From the NCBI GenBank assembly GCA_028749115.1, contig JAQURD010000001.1, positions 214,218-278,217 of the forward strand: 64,000 nucleotides of DNA, given 5' to 3'. The translations under genes were made by a program, and so were the position numbers. The DNA is from Acidobacteriota bacterium (lineage in GTDB: Bacteria > Acidobacteriota > Aminicenantia > Aminicenantales > Saccharicenantaceae). This document shows, one piece after another, positions 34,374-42,834 of this stretch; positions within the stretch are counted from its first letter, which is position 1, and every line of letters starts with the position of its first letter. Under the pieces are notes generated by a model that saw only the letters and a program-made list of their open reading frames with translations, was not told the DNA's origin and did not search any database.

Positions 34374-34988
34374 GTGACAACCGAAGCCAGAAAAGAAAAG
34401 CTAACAAAAGTTCTGTCCAGACGGCAGCCTGATCTTCATGTCGTTCTCGAGGAGGTGACCATCGCTCATAATGCCAGTGCCGTGGCCAGGACCTGTGAAG
34501 CAGCCGGCATCCTGAACCTGCACATTATCTCTCCCCACCCTGAAAATATCGTCTTCAATGAAGCCATCACGACCAGAGCTGAAAAATGGCTTTTAATCCA
34601 TTTTCATCAATCAACAGCAGAGTGCTTGAGCTTATTAAAAAGCCAGGGATTAAAAGTGGCAGCTACTACTCTTTCCAGCCAGGCTGTGCCTCACACAGAA
34701 ATAGATTATTGCCAGCCATTGGCTCTGGTTTTTGGCAACGAAGCTGAAGGCGTATCCTCCGATGCCCTTACCCTGGCGGATTATCAAATCCACATTCCAA
34801 TGGTTGGCCTTGTCCAGAGCCTTAATCTTTCAGTCTCGGCAGCCATTATTCTTTATGAAGCCTTCCGCCAACGGCAGACAAAAGGCTGGTACTCAGAGCG
34901 GCGGCTTCCTTCCCCTGAATTTGAACAAGTATTAAAAATCTGGCTGGCTAATGAGCGCCCACGTCGTCCCTTTCATGAAAAAAAGTGA
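34374..34988 (+). CDS. trmH: SpoU/TrmH-type RNA 2'-O-methyltransferase
   Basis: A 204-residue SPOUT methyltransferase, most like tRNA (Gm18) 2'-O-methyltransferase TrmH. Motif 1 is AHNASAVARTCEAAGI with the catalytic Arg. Motif 2 is LALVFGNEAEGVS, and motif 3 is IPMVGLVQSLNLSVSAAI, which forms the SAM-binding knot. An open frame extends upstream to 34182, but its first 64 codons are not conserved-looking and the promoter lies inside it, so the GTG at 34374 is preferred. No Shine-Dalgarno sequence precedes it; the transcript would be leaderless. The function as TrmH rather than another SpoU enzyme is likely, not certain. Confidence 0.88.
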   Translation: MTTEARKEKLTKVLSRRQPDLHVVLEEVTIAHNASAVARTCEAAGILNLHIISPHPENIVFNEAITTRAEKWLLIHFHQSTAECLSLLKSQGLKVAATTLSSQAVPHTEIDYCQPLALVFGNEAEGVSSDALTLADYQIHIPMVGLVQSLNLSVSAAIILYEAFRQRQTKGWYSERRLPSPEFEQVLKIWLANERPRRPFHEKK

Positions 34989-35030
34989 CCAGTTGAGATT
35001 ACCAATAAAGAATAGAGAAGGGCAGGATAA

Positions 35031-36467
35031 TTAATCCCGCCCTTCATTGAGAATGGAGTCAGGTATTTCTATTTCGATTTTCATCTTTTTCTTTTCTCTA
35101 ACTATTTCCAGAGCAAGTTTGTCGCCTTTTTTCTTTTTCCCGACAAACCTGGACAAAGCTCTGAGACTCTCAACCCTTTCACCATCAGCACCGATGATGA
35201 CATCTCCTACTCTAAGATCAGCTTTTTCTGCCGGACTGCCCGTAGAAACGCTGGTCACCAGCAGTCCGCGGCCGTCCGTTACACCAAAATATCTGGAAAG
35301 ATCCGGATTCAACTGTTCTAAAGAAATTCCAATCAGCTTATAATTCTGCAAGCCGAATTCAAATCTCTGACCATAAGATTTGGGCGGTAAGGGCACATTC
35401 CCTGGTGGCGGCAGAGGCCGGAAAATCTCTGGAAAGCGAAGTTCCAGTTCTCTAAAAGCTTCTTCCTCTGGTAGATTACCAAGCCTGACCTCTACTTCGA
35501 GTTGCTTACCTTGCCTGTCAATTAGCAGGGTCAATTTCTCACCCGGATGATGACTTCTAATTTCAGATATTAGCTGATCTGAATCTTTGATTTCCTGGCT
35601 ATTTATTTTTATTATTCTATCGCCTTCCTGGAGTTTAGCCAGAGCCGCCGGGCTTTCATCTTCCACATCAGTTATGATTACCTGATTCTCCGCATTTTCA
35701 GTGATAGAAATTCCGAGCCAGCCTCTTTCCACCTTTCCTTTAGTCTTTATATCTTTAAATATGTCATTCAACATTTCTACAGTTATGGCCATAGCCATAC
35801 CGCTAGCTTGAGGTTCAATCCGCTCAAAAAAATAGTTCCCGCCTAAAGCATCACCCTCATCAGGACCAGGAAAAAACAACCTATCCCCGGCATAAACCCC
35901 GCGGAGTAAACCCACCAGTTGCCCTTTTTCGTTCAGCACAGGGCCACCGCTCATGCCTGGTGTCATCCAGATATTCAGCCTCAATCTGTCTTCAGCCAGC
36001 GAGCTGACGATTCCCTGAGTAACCTGAATGCCAGTATCAGGCGAAATTCCCAGGGCACAAACCCAGCTACCAGGAGCAAGATCAGCTGTCCTGCCCATGG
36101 CAATAGCCGGCAATTTCTTCTCTTTGACCTGAAGGAAAGCGATCCTACTCTCGGGATCAAAACCAAGAAAATCAGCTTCAGCCGGCTGACCTTCCTGATT
36201 AATCACTCTAACTTTTTCTCCCCGGGGTGAAATCAGAGCGGTAGTGGCAATATAGCCATCTTTATCTATAACGACTCCAGTGGCTATCCGCCTGAAGCCA
36301 TTTCTTACCTCAACCCTGACTACTGAGGCAGAAGCTTTTTTTACAATTTGCCTGACCTCATTCCCGCCTGGCTCAGCGGCAGCCCGGGCCATAAATGGAA
36401 ATGAGGTAAGACAAAACATAATAATAGCCAGCTTCATCAATTTGGTGATGCGCTTTTTACTATTCAT
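35031..36467 (-). CDS. HtrA/DegP-like protein with two PDZ domains, predicted inactive protease
   Basis: A 478-residue periplasmic protein with a signal peptide (MKLAIIMFCLTSFPFMARAAA region). Residues 38-225 are a trypsin-like HtrA fold. The catalytic Ser is kept (TPGMSGGPVLN), but the His site, normally TNNHVV, reads TTALIS, and the Asp site, normally DxxxDLAVL, reads DPESRIAFL. Two PDZ domains follow (about 245-330, GWLGISITEN; and 370-470, GLLVTSVSTGSPAEKADLRVGD by key residues). It probably acts as a chaperone or peptide sensor. It is third in a unit behind an ECF sigma factor and a membrane protein, a position held by active htrA or rseB-type genes elsewhere. The ribosome binding site is AAGGAG. 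Confidence 0.85.
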   Translation of the reverse strand: MNSKKRITKLMKLAIIMFCLTSFPFMARAAAEPGGNEVRQIVKKASASVVRVEVRNGFRRIATGVVIDKDGYIATTALISPRGEKVRVINQEGQPAEADFLGFDPESRIAFLQVKEKKLPAIAMGRTADLAPGSWVCALGISPDTGIQVTQGIVSSLAEDRLRLNIWMTPGMSGGPVLNEKGQLVGLLRGVYAGDRLFFPGPDEGDALGGNYFFERIEPQASGMAMAITVEMLNDIFKDIKTKGKVERGWLGISITENAENQVIITDVEDESPAALAKLQEGDRIIKINSQEIKDSDQLISEIRSHHPGEKLTLLIDRQGKQLEVEVRLGNLPEEEAFRELELRFPEIFRPLPPPGNVPLPPKSYGQRFEFGLQNYKLIGISLEQLNPDLSRYFGVTDGRGLLVTSVSTGSPAEKADLRVGDVIIGADGERVESLRALSRFVGKKKKGDKLALEIVREKKKMKIEIEIPDSILNEGRD

Positions 36468-36489
36468 TTATTTTCTCCTTACATTCCGG

Positions 36490-36861
36490 TTAGTACCTGG
36501 CCTGATGAATTAGCCCGTGGTCAGATACCTTTTCCAGAATAAACAAGGTCTGAGGCTCATCGGTTGCTCTTAACATCTCATTTTCTAAATTGAGAGGCTC
36601 GAGCACCCGGATAGTTTCAACCGGAGAATTATCAGCTTTAACCTGGCGAGCCGAATATTCAGGCTGTTTGAGATGTGGAGAGAGCAAGACGGCCACCAGA
36701 AGAGCCGCGGCTACCGCTCCAGTAAAACCCCATTCCCAGCGGCGGCGATGAACAGCCCTGGCTTTTTTCTCCTTTAACCTTTCTAATACCTGACTTTCAA
36801 AGCCAGCCGGAGCCTGCACTCCGGGTAATTGGCTGACATACTTCTTTTCTTCCATTTCCAC
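36490..36861 (-). CDS. Single-pass membrane protein, candidate anti-sigma factor
   Basis: A 123-residue protein with a basic N-terminal part (residues 1-44), one membrane helix (GAVAAALLVAVLLS, about 50-64) and a 57-residue exported tail. It starts 17 bases after the ECF sigma gene and precedes the HtrA-like gene, the usual place of an RseA-type anti-sigma factor. No zinc HxxxCxxC motif is present and I recognise no family, so the role is inferred from position and topology only. Confidence 0.65.
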   Translation of the reverse strand: MEMEEKKYVSQLPGVQAPAGFESQVLERLKEKKARAVHRRRWEWGFTGAVAAALLVAVLLSPHLKQPEYSARQVKADNSPVETIRVLEPLNLENEMLRATDEPQTLFILEKVSDHGLIHQARY

Positions 36862-36878
36862 TCTCCATCTATTTTTTT

Positions 36879-37487
36879 TTAATCATTGGGCCATTTCATA
36901 CTACCTATTTCATCCCCTTCACCCCTGTTCTTAATTTCCCGGCCTTCTTCCAGCCATCTTCTCAAATATTCCCTTCCCCGGCTGATCCTGGCCTTGACTG
37001 TTCCCACAGGCAGCTTGAGCATACTGGCAATTTCTTCCTGAGAAAAGCCCTCAACGTCCTTCAAGATGACAGGCAGCCGGTAACGCGGATGAAGCCGTTC
37101 AAGTGCCAGTTTGACGTTTCTCATTAATCCGGGGTCATTGTGATCAAGGGAATAACTGCCTGCCGAGTAAGAATTGTTTATATCATCGAGAGAAATAGCT
37201 GCTTTTCTGCTTATTCTTTTTCTTTCAGTCCGGGCTAAATTGGCCGCAATGGCATATATCCAGGACGAAACCGGGGCTATCGGCCGGTATTTTTTTGCTT
37301 TGAAAAAAACTCTCAAAAAAGTCTCCTGAGATAAATCCACGGCCACCTGATAATCACCGGTGAACTGATAAAGGAAATTTACCACCCGGTCTTTATACAA
37401 AATCATCAGGTCAGCAAAGGCCACTTCGTCACCTTTTTTAATTTTTTCCATCAGTTCCTGCTCATCCATTCTCTTATTCATAAACAT
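36879..37487 (-). CDS. ECF-type RNA polymerase sigma factor (minus-strand unit)
   Basis: A 202-residue sigma-70 family protein with only regions 2 and 4. Region 2 reads LYQFTGDYQVAVDLSQETFLRVF, followed by SWIYAIAANLARTERKR; region 4 reads LPVILKDVEGFSQEEIASMLKLPVGTVKARISRGREYLR (given by key residues EEIASML and GTVKARISR). The region between them is short, as in ECF factors. It heads a unit with a membrane protein and an HtrA-like protein, so it probably controls an envelope-stress response. On the minus strand TATAAT occurs at 37541-37546 but without a convincing -35. Confidence 0.92.
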   Translation of the reverse strand: MFMNKRMDEQELMEKIKKGDEVAFADLMILYKDRVVNFLYQFTGDYQVAVDLSQETFLRVFFKAKKYRPIAPVSSWIYAIAANLARTERKRISRKAAISLDDINNSYSAGSYSLDHNDPGLMRNVKLALERLHPRYRLPVILKDVEGFSQEEIASMLKLPVGTVKARISRGREYLRRWLEEGREIKNRGEGDEIGSMKWPND

Positions 37488-37631
37488 TAACCCTGTCTAA
37501 AAAGTTGCATCCGGGCTTGCTTCTTATGTATTATCTTTGAATTATAGCCGGTCTGGCAAGCAGTTAAGCTGTTAACCTTGTTCCAGGGGCTCCCGCCGCC
37601 CGGCTGCCTGGATACTAATAATCAGGGCAAA

Positions 37632-37657
37632 GGAACTTTTCAGTCTAATTTTTCGTC
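37632..37657 (+). promoter_or_regulatory. ECF-type promoter of the plus-strand sigma gene, likely autoregulated
   Basis: GGAAC (37632-37636), a 17-base spacer and CGTC (37654-37657), matching the general ECF -35/-10 signature. The chosen start codon at 37665 follows within eight bases, so the transcript would be leaderless or nearly so. Confidence 0.55.
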
Positions 37658-37664
37658 TATCAGG

Positions 37665-38228
37665 ATGACGTGCGTGGAAGTGAAAGAATTAGTTCAAGAA
37701 TGTCTCCGTGGAGACTCAGGAGCCTGGAAAATGCTCGTTGATTCTTATTCAAAAAGGATTTTTAACCTGGCTTACAGGTTTGCTAGCAGCCGGCAGGAAG
37801 CAGAAGACCTGACTCAGGATATATTCTTGAAACTTTACAGGTCGCTGGCCAGATATAATTTAGAGCATGATTTTACTGCCTGGTTTTTGACTCTAGCCAG
37901 AAACTACCTGATTGACGAATTCAGAAGAAACAAAATTGAGAAATCACAACGGTTTAATGGCGATCAACCCGAGTTGCCATCCTCTGACCGCGATAACCCC
38001 GAAAACAGGTACCTCGGACAGGAAAAATTTTTTTTGGTTAGACAGGCTCTTCAACAGCTTCCATCTGACCTGAGAATGGCCCTGGTTTTAAGAGAGATCG
38101 AAGGTCTGAGCTATGAGGAAATTGCCCGGCAGGTAAAAGTTCCTTTAGGAACAGTCAAAAGCCGGGTTAATCGAGCCCGATTGCAACTGGCCGGAATAAT
38201 TCTTGATAAGAGTGGAGGCAAGATATGA
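37665..38228 (+). CDS. ECF-type RNA polymerase sigma factor (plus-strand unit)
   Basis: A 187-residue ECF sigma factor. Region 2 reads FNLAYRFASSRQEAEDLTQDIFLKLYRSL with FTAWFLTLARNYLIDEFRR (by key residues); region 4 has GLSYEEIARQVKVPLGTVKSRVNRAR. I chose ATG 37665 because the ECF-type promoter lies just upstream; the open frame continues to 37578 but those 29 codons look non-coding. GTG at 37674 or 37680 is also possible. The stop overlaps the anti-sigma start by four bases (ATGA), so the pair is co-translated. Confidence 0.92.
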   Translation: MTCVEVKELVQECLRGDSGAWKMLVDSYSKRIFNLAYRFASSRQEAEDLTQDIFLKLYRSLARYNLEHDFTAWFLTLARNYLIDEFRRNKIEKSQRFNGDQPELPSSDRDNPENRYLGQEKFFLVRQALQQLPSDLRMALVLREIEGLSYEEIARQVKVPLGTVKSRVNRARLQLAGIILDKSGGKI

Positions 38229-38773
38229 ATTGCCAACAAATCAGGAAGGCTCTGCCCGCTTATCTTGAGGGCGAATTAAGCCGGCCTCAAGCCATCATAA
38301 TTGAGGCCCATCTGGCTGAATGTCCGGGTTGCCGGCTATTAGCCCGAGAGATAGAGACCATCAATAAGTCTTTATCCAGCCTGTCAGAAATAGAACCTTC
38401 ACCAGCTCTTCTGGCTAAAATTTATTCTATTCCAGATTCTGTGGCTATTAAAACAGGGCTCAAAGTTCAGTCAGCGGGCAGGAGAGAAAGGACAGCCCGT
38501 GGTATTTTTAGCCGGCCATTCTGGCTGAGTCCTGCTTTTCAGCCAGTGCTGGTTTCCCTAACAATTATTTTGATTTTTATTTCCTTGACATTTTTTACCC
38601 AACCGGGCAGAAATTTCCAAAAATCTCTTTCACTGGAATTTCACCGGGCATATAGCCAGACTCAAAAAGTTCTGGTCAAAGCCGGCGTGCTAACTGACCG
38701 GATAAATGGATATAAAGAGAGCTTATTAGCTTCTCTTGATACTGACAGGCTGAAAAAGCCTGGTCAAAACTAA
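38225..38773 (+). CDS. Zinc-binding anti-sigma factor with one membrane helix
   Basis: A 182-residue protein. Residues 1-50 are a zf-HC2/ZAS anti-sigma domain with Cys3 and the motif HLAECPGC (HxxxCxxC), which sequesters ECF sigma factors. A membrane helix at about 98-118 (VLVSLTIILIFISLTFF) anchors it in the inner membrane, with a 60-residue periplasmic tail. It directly follows its sigma partner with a four-base overlap. Release would depend on an envelope signal; no protease gene is adjacent in this unit. Confidence 0.9.
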   Translation: MNCQQIRKALPAYLEGELSRPQAIIIEAHLAECPGCRLLAREIETINKSLSSLSEIEPSPALLAKIYSIPDSVAIKTGLKVQSAGRRERTARGIFSRPFWLSPAFQPVLVSLTIILIFISLTFFTQPGRNFQKSLSLEFHRAYSQTQKVLVKAGVLTDRINGYKESLLASLDTDRLKKPGQN

Positions 38774-38787
38774 ACAGGAGGTTTAAC

Positions 38788-39288
38788 GTGGAGGAAAAAA
38801 TTAAGATCGAAGAAAAAAAGCCCGCCAGGTCACCAGCGCTGGCAGGCATCTTATCTTTATTCCCCGGAGCAGGTGCCATATACAATGGGAGTTACCTGAA
38901 AGGAATAGTCATGATGATCATCTTTGCCGGACTGATCTCCATCCAGGGGCGCGGAGGGCAACCTTTTGTTGCCCTGCTATTAGCCGGCTTCTATATTTTT
39001 CAGATAATTGATGCTGTCAATGAGGCTAAATGTACAGAACTCACGCCCGAGACTGCCGGAATAACTGAAGCTTCTAAGGTCAAACTGTCTTACGAAGCCG
39101 AGATTTCTCATATATCAAAACCTGGCTCAGTCTCCTGGGGAATTATCCTGATTCTACTTGGCGGCCTCTTTCTTCTGGCTAATTTCGATCTTATTGACTA
39201 TGAATCATTTATTGATTTCTGGCCTCTAATTCTGGTCGGACTTGGCCTCAAACTCATTATTGATCATTTTTCAGCTAAGAAATCTTAA
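38788..39288 (+). CDS. Membrane protein with TM2-like and DUF5668/LiaI-like segments
   Basis: A 166-residue protein starting at GTG with AGGAGG about seven bases upstream. The N-terminal half has a TM2-like pattern (AGILSLFPGAGAIYNGSYLKG) and two helices. The C-terminal half (VSWGIILILLGGLFLLANF, then FWPLILVGLGLKLI) matches the DUF5668/LiaI-type transmembrane repeat. It is the third gene of the ECF unit, so it probably belongs to the envelope-stress regulon. Biochemical function is unknown. Confidence 0.8.
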   Translation: MEEKIKIEEKKPARSPALAGILSLFPGAGAIYNGSYLKGIVMMIIFAGLISIQGRGGQPFVALLLAGFYIFQIIDAVNEAKCTELTPETAGITEASKVKLSYEAEISHISKPGSVSWGIILILLGGLFLLANFDLIDYESFIDFWPLILVGLGLKLIIDHFSAKKS

Positions 39289-39306
39289 AAGGAGCAGGAG
39301 GAAATA

Positions 39307-39540
39307 ATGTCTAAAAAACGTAGAGATAACCTAATCTGGGGAGTAATCCTGATCGCCATCGGCCTGTTATTTCTGCTGGACAATATGGGTTATGATGCCT
39401 GGGAATTTATCTTTAAATTCTGGCCGTTAATTTTGATCATCTGGGGTGCTGATAAACTCTATTACGGCTTAAAAGACCGTCAGGCAGCTAAACAGGAAGT
39501 AGCGGAAAAGCAACACAGGGATAAAGAAGATGAGGGCTAA
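39307..39540 (+). CDS. Small DUF5668/LiaI-like membrane protein
   Basis: A 77-residue protein with two helices (LIWGVILIAIGLLFLLDNMG and FWPLILIIWGADKLYYGL), a single copy of the repeat found at the end of the preceding gene. A charged Lys/Glu-rich C-terminal tail faces the cytoplasm or forms a short helix. It starts 18 bases after its neighbour and overlaps the DUF4097 gene by 11 bases. Such proteins accompany LiaF-type stress systems. Confidence 0.85.
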   Translation: MSKKRRDNLIWGVILIAIGLLFLLDNMGYDAWEFIFKFWPLILIIWGADKLYYGLKDRQAAKQEVAEKQHRDKEDEG

Positions 39541-40903
39541 GGAAGTTATAATCCTAATCTTCATCATTCTGGCTGGAGTCGGCCTCCATTACCTTGGAAA
39601 TTTACACCTGACCGTAGAAGACGGCTGGTCAGCTAGCCACTTTGGATTAACAGCCAAACCATATGAATTTGAAGAGAATCTAATTCTTGAGCCGGCAGAT
39701 TTGATAGAAATAATTAACAGCCATGGAGAGATAGAAATCCAAGGCACTGACCGTTCAGATATCAGTTTGACTTTCAAAAAAACAGTCTGGGCCAAGAACG
39801 AAAAAAAAGCACAGCAAGTAGCGGAAAAGCTCAAGCTGCTAACCACTAAAGACGGAACCAGGCTTACTCTGACTACAAACCGCAACAATTTTCGTCAGAA
39901 AAACTTTTCACTTAATTTTACTCTGAATGTACCTGCCTCAATTTCAGTCCTGATATCCAATTCATTTGGCCCGGTCAGAATCACTAAAGTCAAAGAGGCC
40001 GAAGTCAATAATGAACATGGCCAGGTAGACCTGCTGGAAATCCCGGGTAAAGTTAAAGCCAGCAATTCTCATGAAAGAATCTCATTAATTGATATTGGCG
40101 GAGTCTGCCAGGTGGAAACCAGCCATTCGCCTGTCTCTATTGTCCGGATAGCCGGTCCAGTAATTCTTGAGGCCAGCCATGAGGAGATAGAGCTTTTTGA
40201 TCTTAAAAATTCGCTAAAAGTCACCTCGAGACACTCGCCAATAAAAGCACTAAGACTGGCCGGGCCTTCCTCCCTTGAGAGTAGCTATGAACCAGTCTAT
40301 ATCAGCGAATCAGGCCAGGCTACAATCAGAGGGCATCACTCTTCAATCGAGATAGACAACCTAACGGGACAGCTTGAAATAGAAAGCAGTTATGAACCAG
40401 TTAAATTGACCAGGATAAATGGCGATATTAGCCTCAGGGGAAAAAGTACTGAAATTAATTTCAACTCGATTCAGGCTGGAAAAATCTTTATAGAGACATC
40501 TTATGAAGATGTCAAACTGGAAAACTTTCGAGGAAATCTACAATTAAATCTGGCTCATGGAGACGCTTTTTTATCTCCGGCTAGCCTCGATCACAATATT
40601 TCTGCCAGCCTCCAGTATGGGGATCTGGACTTCATCTGGCCAGCCGGTCAGGTGGCCCGTCTGGAAGCCCGGTCAAAGGGGGGAAGAATTCACTGGGAAT
40701 TGCCTGTTCCACCCGACGAAAATTCAACCAATGGACTCAGTTTAGTCAGAGCTTTTCAATCATCTCCAGCTACCTCCGAAATAAAACTCAGCACCGCCTA
40801 TGGAGATATTGAAATCAGTCAGCCAGAAGCCGCAGCCATTCCAATTGAGGATGAGCGAAAAGATAATAAGGACAGAGAGGATGAAGACAGAGTTTATGAT
40901 TAA
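39530..40903 (+). CDS. DUF4097-type beta-strand-repeat envelope protein
   Basis: A 457-residue protein with an N-terminal hydrophobic anchor (VIILIFIILAGVGLHYLG) and a long exported part built of short repeating strands: VNNEHGQVDLLEI, VETSHSPVSIVRI, LESSYEPVYISES, IESSYEPVKLTRI, IETSYEDVKLENF. This is the repeat pattern of DUF4097 (LiaG/adhesin-like) proteins and predicts a right-handed beta-helix. The charged tail is rich in Asp, Glu and Arg. It is the last gene of the ECF unit. The exact role is unknown; association with the envelope is likely. Confidence 0.88.
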   Translation: MRAKEVIILIFIILAGVGLHYLGNLHLTVEDGWSASHFGLTAKPYEFEENLILEPADLIEIINSHGEIEIQGTDRSDISLTFKKTVWAKNEKKAQQVAEKLKLLTTKDGTRLTLTTNRNNFRQKNFSLNFTLNVPASISVLISNSFGPVRITKVKEAEVNNEHGQVDLLEIPGKVKASNSHERISLIDIGGVCQVETSHSPVSIVRIAGPVILEASHEEIELFDLKNSLKVTSRHSPIKALRLAGPSSLESSYEPVYISESGQATIRGHHSSIEIDNLTGQLEIESSYEPVKLTRINGDISLRGKSTEINFNSIQAGKIFIETSYEDVKLENFRGNLQLNLAHGDAFLSPASLDHNISASLQYGDLDFIWPAGQVARLEARSKGGRIHWELPVPPDENSTNGLSLVRAFQSSPATSEIKLSTAYGDIEISQPEAAAIPIEDERKDNKDREDEDRVYD

Positions 40904-41053
40904 TTCCAGGGCAGCCTCCCTCCTTTCTATCCTCTAATCCTGAAGGCCAGGTAAAAACCGGGATAACCAAAGACAGGTAATTAAGTAATTAGATTTTAGA
41001 TTATGATCAAACCGCCAGGAGAATCCAGAAAATTCAAGACTTAGAACCTGATA

Positions 41054-41953
41054 TCAGGAATGTTTGAAGCGGAAATTGGTAATTTTATAACCCAGGACAC
41101 CATTTATCTTGATATTAAGGTAAGATATTAGATTAGTTAAGTCTTTTTTAAATTTGGTTACATAACGGACAAATTCTGTTTCTTTTTTATATCTTAATAA
41201 ATTTTCGAATTCATCTACCTCATCTCTCAATTCGACCAGAAAATGGGTAATGTCACGATACTGGCTGTTAATCTCAATCAATTCCTTGCCTGACATTTTA
41301 TCCAGATCAAGATGAGGCGGCAGTGACTGAAGAATAAGCATACTCTCAGTGTAAGTTTCATTTATCGATTCTTTAATTTCCTGGAAAAATGACTTATATT
41401 CCATCGGATTTTCCAGGCGGGCTTCAGCCCGGTCAAGCAGCCGGTCATACTGGTCCTTAACGGAAATGACAAAATCCTTCACCCCCCAGTATTTTCTTTT
41501 AAAATTAAAAAGATCAATAAAATCCCGCCCGATGTAAATTTTGTCTTTATAGCTCGACAGGAGTTCTTTGGGTTCATGGGTGTAATACTTAATTTCATAC
41601 TTCCGCCCGTCGTTTCCCTTTTCTCTAAATCTGGCCAGAACCAGATAATTATTTTGCTCAATAAAATAACTGCTCATCTCCAGAATAACTGTATAAATAG
41701 CCAGATTTTGAATGACATATTCCTTGAGATAATTAAGCAAATTCTCTTTTTTATTCAAAAATTCCACTACAGTGTCATTGGGAACAGTATTAAGAACAGA
41801 ATAAGAGGGAGAAATTAGAAACAAAACCGGGCCGCTGCCCAGTTCCAGGTGAAGGTTCTTTAAGACATTCTGATGGAGGTCATCATAGAGCATAGGTTGA
41901 AGAGGTGGCAGGCTAGTGGCATCAAGACCTATCAATTCTTCAATCTCATTCAT
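41054..41953 (-). CDS. Uncharacterised protein, about 299 residues
   Basis: I do not recognise a family. The protein has no signal peptide or membrane segment. The N-terminal 150 residues look mixed alpha/beta (LELGSGPVLFLISPSYSVLN, YTVILEMSSYFIEQ); the rest is strongly helical and charged (EYKSFFQEIKESINETYTES, VELRDEVDEFENLL), suggesting coiled-coil contacts. A good AAGGAG site precedes the ATG. It lies 55 bases after the LipM-like gene on the same strand, so tRNA-Gly, the lipoyl gene and this gene may share a transcript. A perfect CCTGATATCAGG palindrome covers the stop codon. Confidence 0.7.
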   Translation of the reverse strand: MNEIEELIGLDATSLPPLQPMLYDDLHQNVLKNLHLELGSGPVLFLISPSYSVLNTVPNDTVVEFLNKKENLLNYLKEYVIQNLAIYTVILEMSSYFIEQNNYLVLARFREKGNDGRKYEIKYYTHEPKELLSSYKDKIYIGRDFIDLFNFKRKYWGVKDFVISVKDQYDRLLDRAEARLENPMEYKSFFQEIKESINETYTESMLILQSLPPHLDLDKMSGKELIEINSQYRDITHFLVELRDEVDEFENLLRYKKETEFVRYVTKFKKDLTNLISYLNIKINGVLGYKITNFRFKHS

Positions 41954-42008
41954 GATGGGCTCCTTCTTTCTTCCTGAACTTGAATCTTAACACCACCAGG
42001 AGGAAAAA

Positions 42009-42818
42009 TCAAATTAGCCCGGGAGCCAGTTTCCGGAGTGTCCAGTCTGCATGCCCGTATTTATCAGTCTCGATTTTTTTGATTCGATCTAATTCAGATG
42101 GGGCCAGGCTCAACGGTTGAAATTCAAAACCGAAATAAGATCTAAAACCCTCAATAAAATAGCCGGCCGCCTCCTGGTAGCTAATTGTTCGCCCCAGTTC
42201 TGAGGAAATGGACGTCATCCTTTCCTGCCTGGCCTGGGGCAGGCCAAAAGAAACAGCCATGAGCAGCTCAAGTTCAGACATCAGTGGAATTGAGCCATGT
42301 TGAATAAAATAACTGCCTGATCTTTTTTGAGCACTGCCGATTATCTTTTTGCCGGTGATTTCTATTTCATTTCTGGCCGGATAAGCAAAGCAGGGCAAAT
42401 TACTCCGGGCATAGGCCTTGGAGGTAGAAGAAGCCAGTGCCGGCTGAAGTCCCATCAGCTCCAGGCCTTTAATCAGGGCTTCTGAAATTAACCGGTAGGA
42501 ACCTTCCAGCGTGGAAGTAAAAACACCGGCCTGACCTGAAGCCACAGAATAGGTAACTTCAAGATGATGCAGAACCAGCTTTCCCCCGGTCATTCTCCGG
42601 ACGACATCCACTCCCCTCCGGTTACATTCCTCCAGGTTGACCACGCGGCTGACCTCTTGATGGCAACCAAGAGAAGCCGTTGGCCTGAGCCAGGTATAAA
42701 AACGGATATAGGTAGCCTGGGTTCGCTGAGCCTGATGAAAAAGATATTCATCGACAGCCATATTCCAGCTGCCCGGGAGAGGCTCTGGCTCAAAGAGAAG
42801 AAACCAATCTAACATCAC
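42009..42818 (-). CDS. Octanoyl/lipoyl transferase of the LipM/LplA family
   Basis: A 269-residue protein of the biotin/lipoate ligase fold. Motifs are RRMTGGKLVLHHLEVTYS (lipoyl-binding loop) and GKKIIGSAQKR with the conserved Lys. NLPCFAYPARNEI carries a Cys at the position of the acyl-carrying Cys of LipM octanoyltransferases, which favours octanoyl transfer from acyl carrier protein over ATP-dependent lipoate ligation. It would make lipoyl domains of 2-oxoacid dehydrogenases or the glycine cleavage system. The start is GTG 42818 or ATG 42815 with AAGG upstream. It begins 16 to 20 bases after tRNA-Gly. Confidence 0.85.
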   Translation of the reverse strand: MMLDWFLLFEPEPLPGSWNMAVDEYLFHQAQRTQATYIRFYTWLRPTASLGCHQEVSRVVNLEECNRRGVDVVRRMTGGKLVLHHLEVTYSVASGQAGVFTSTLEGSYRLISEALIKGLELMGLQPALASSTSKAYARSNLPCFAYPARNEIEITGKKIIGSAQKRSGSYFIQHGSIPLMSELELLMAVSFGLPQARQERMTSISSELGRTISYQEAAGYFIEGFRSYFGFEFQPLSLAPSELDRIKKIETDKYGHADWTLRKLAPGLI

Positions 42819-42834
42819 ACGACCTTAAAAAAAG

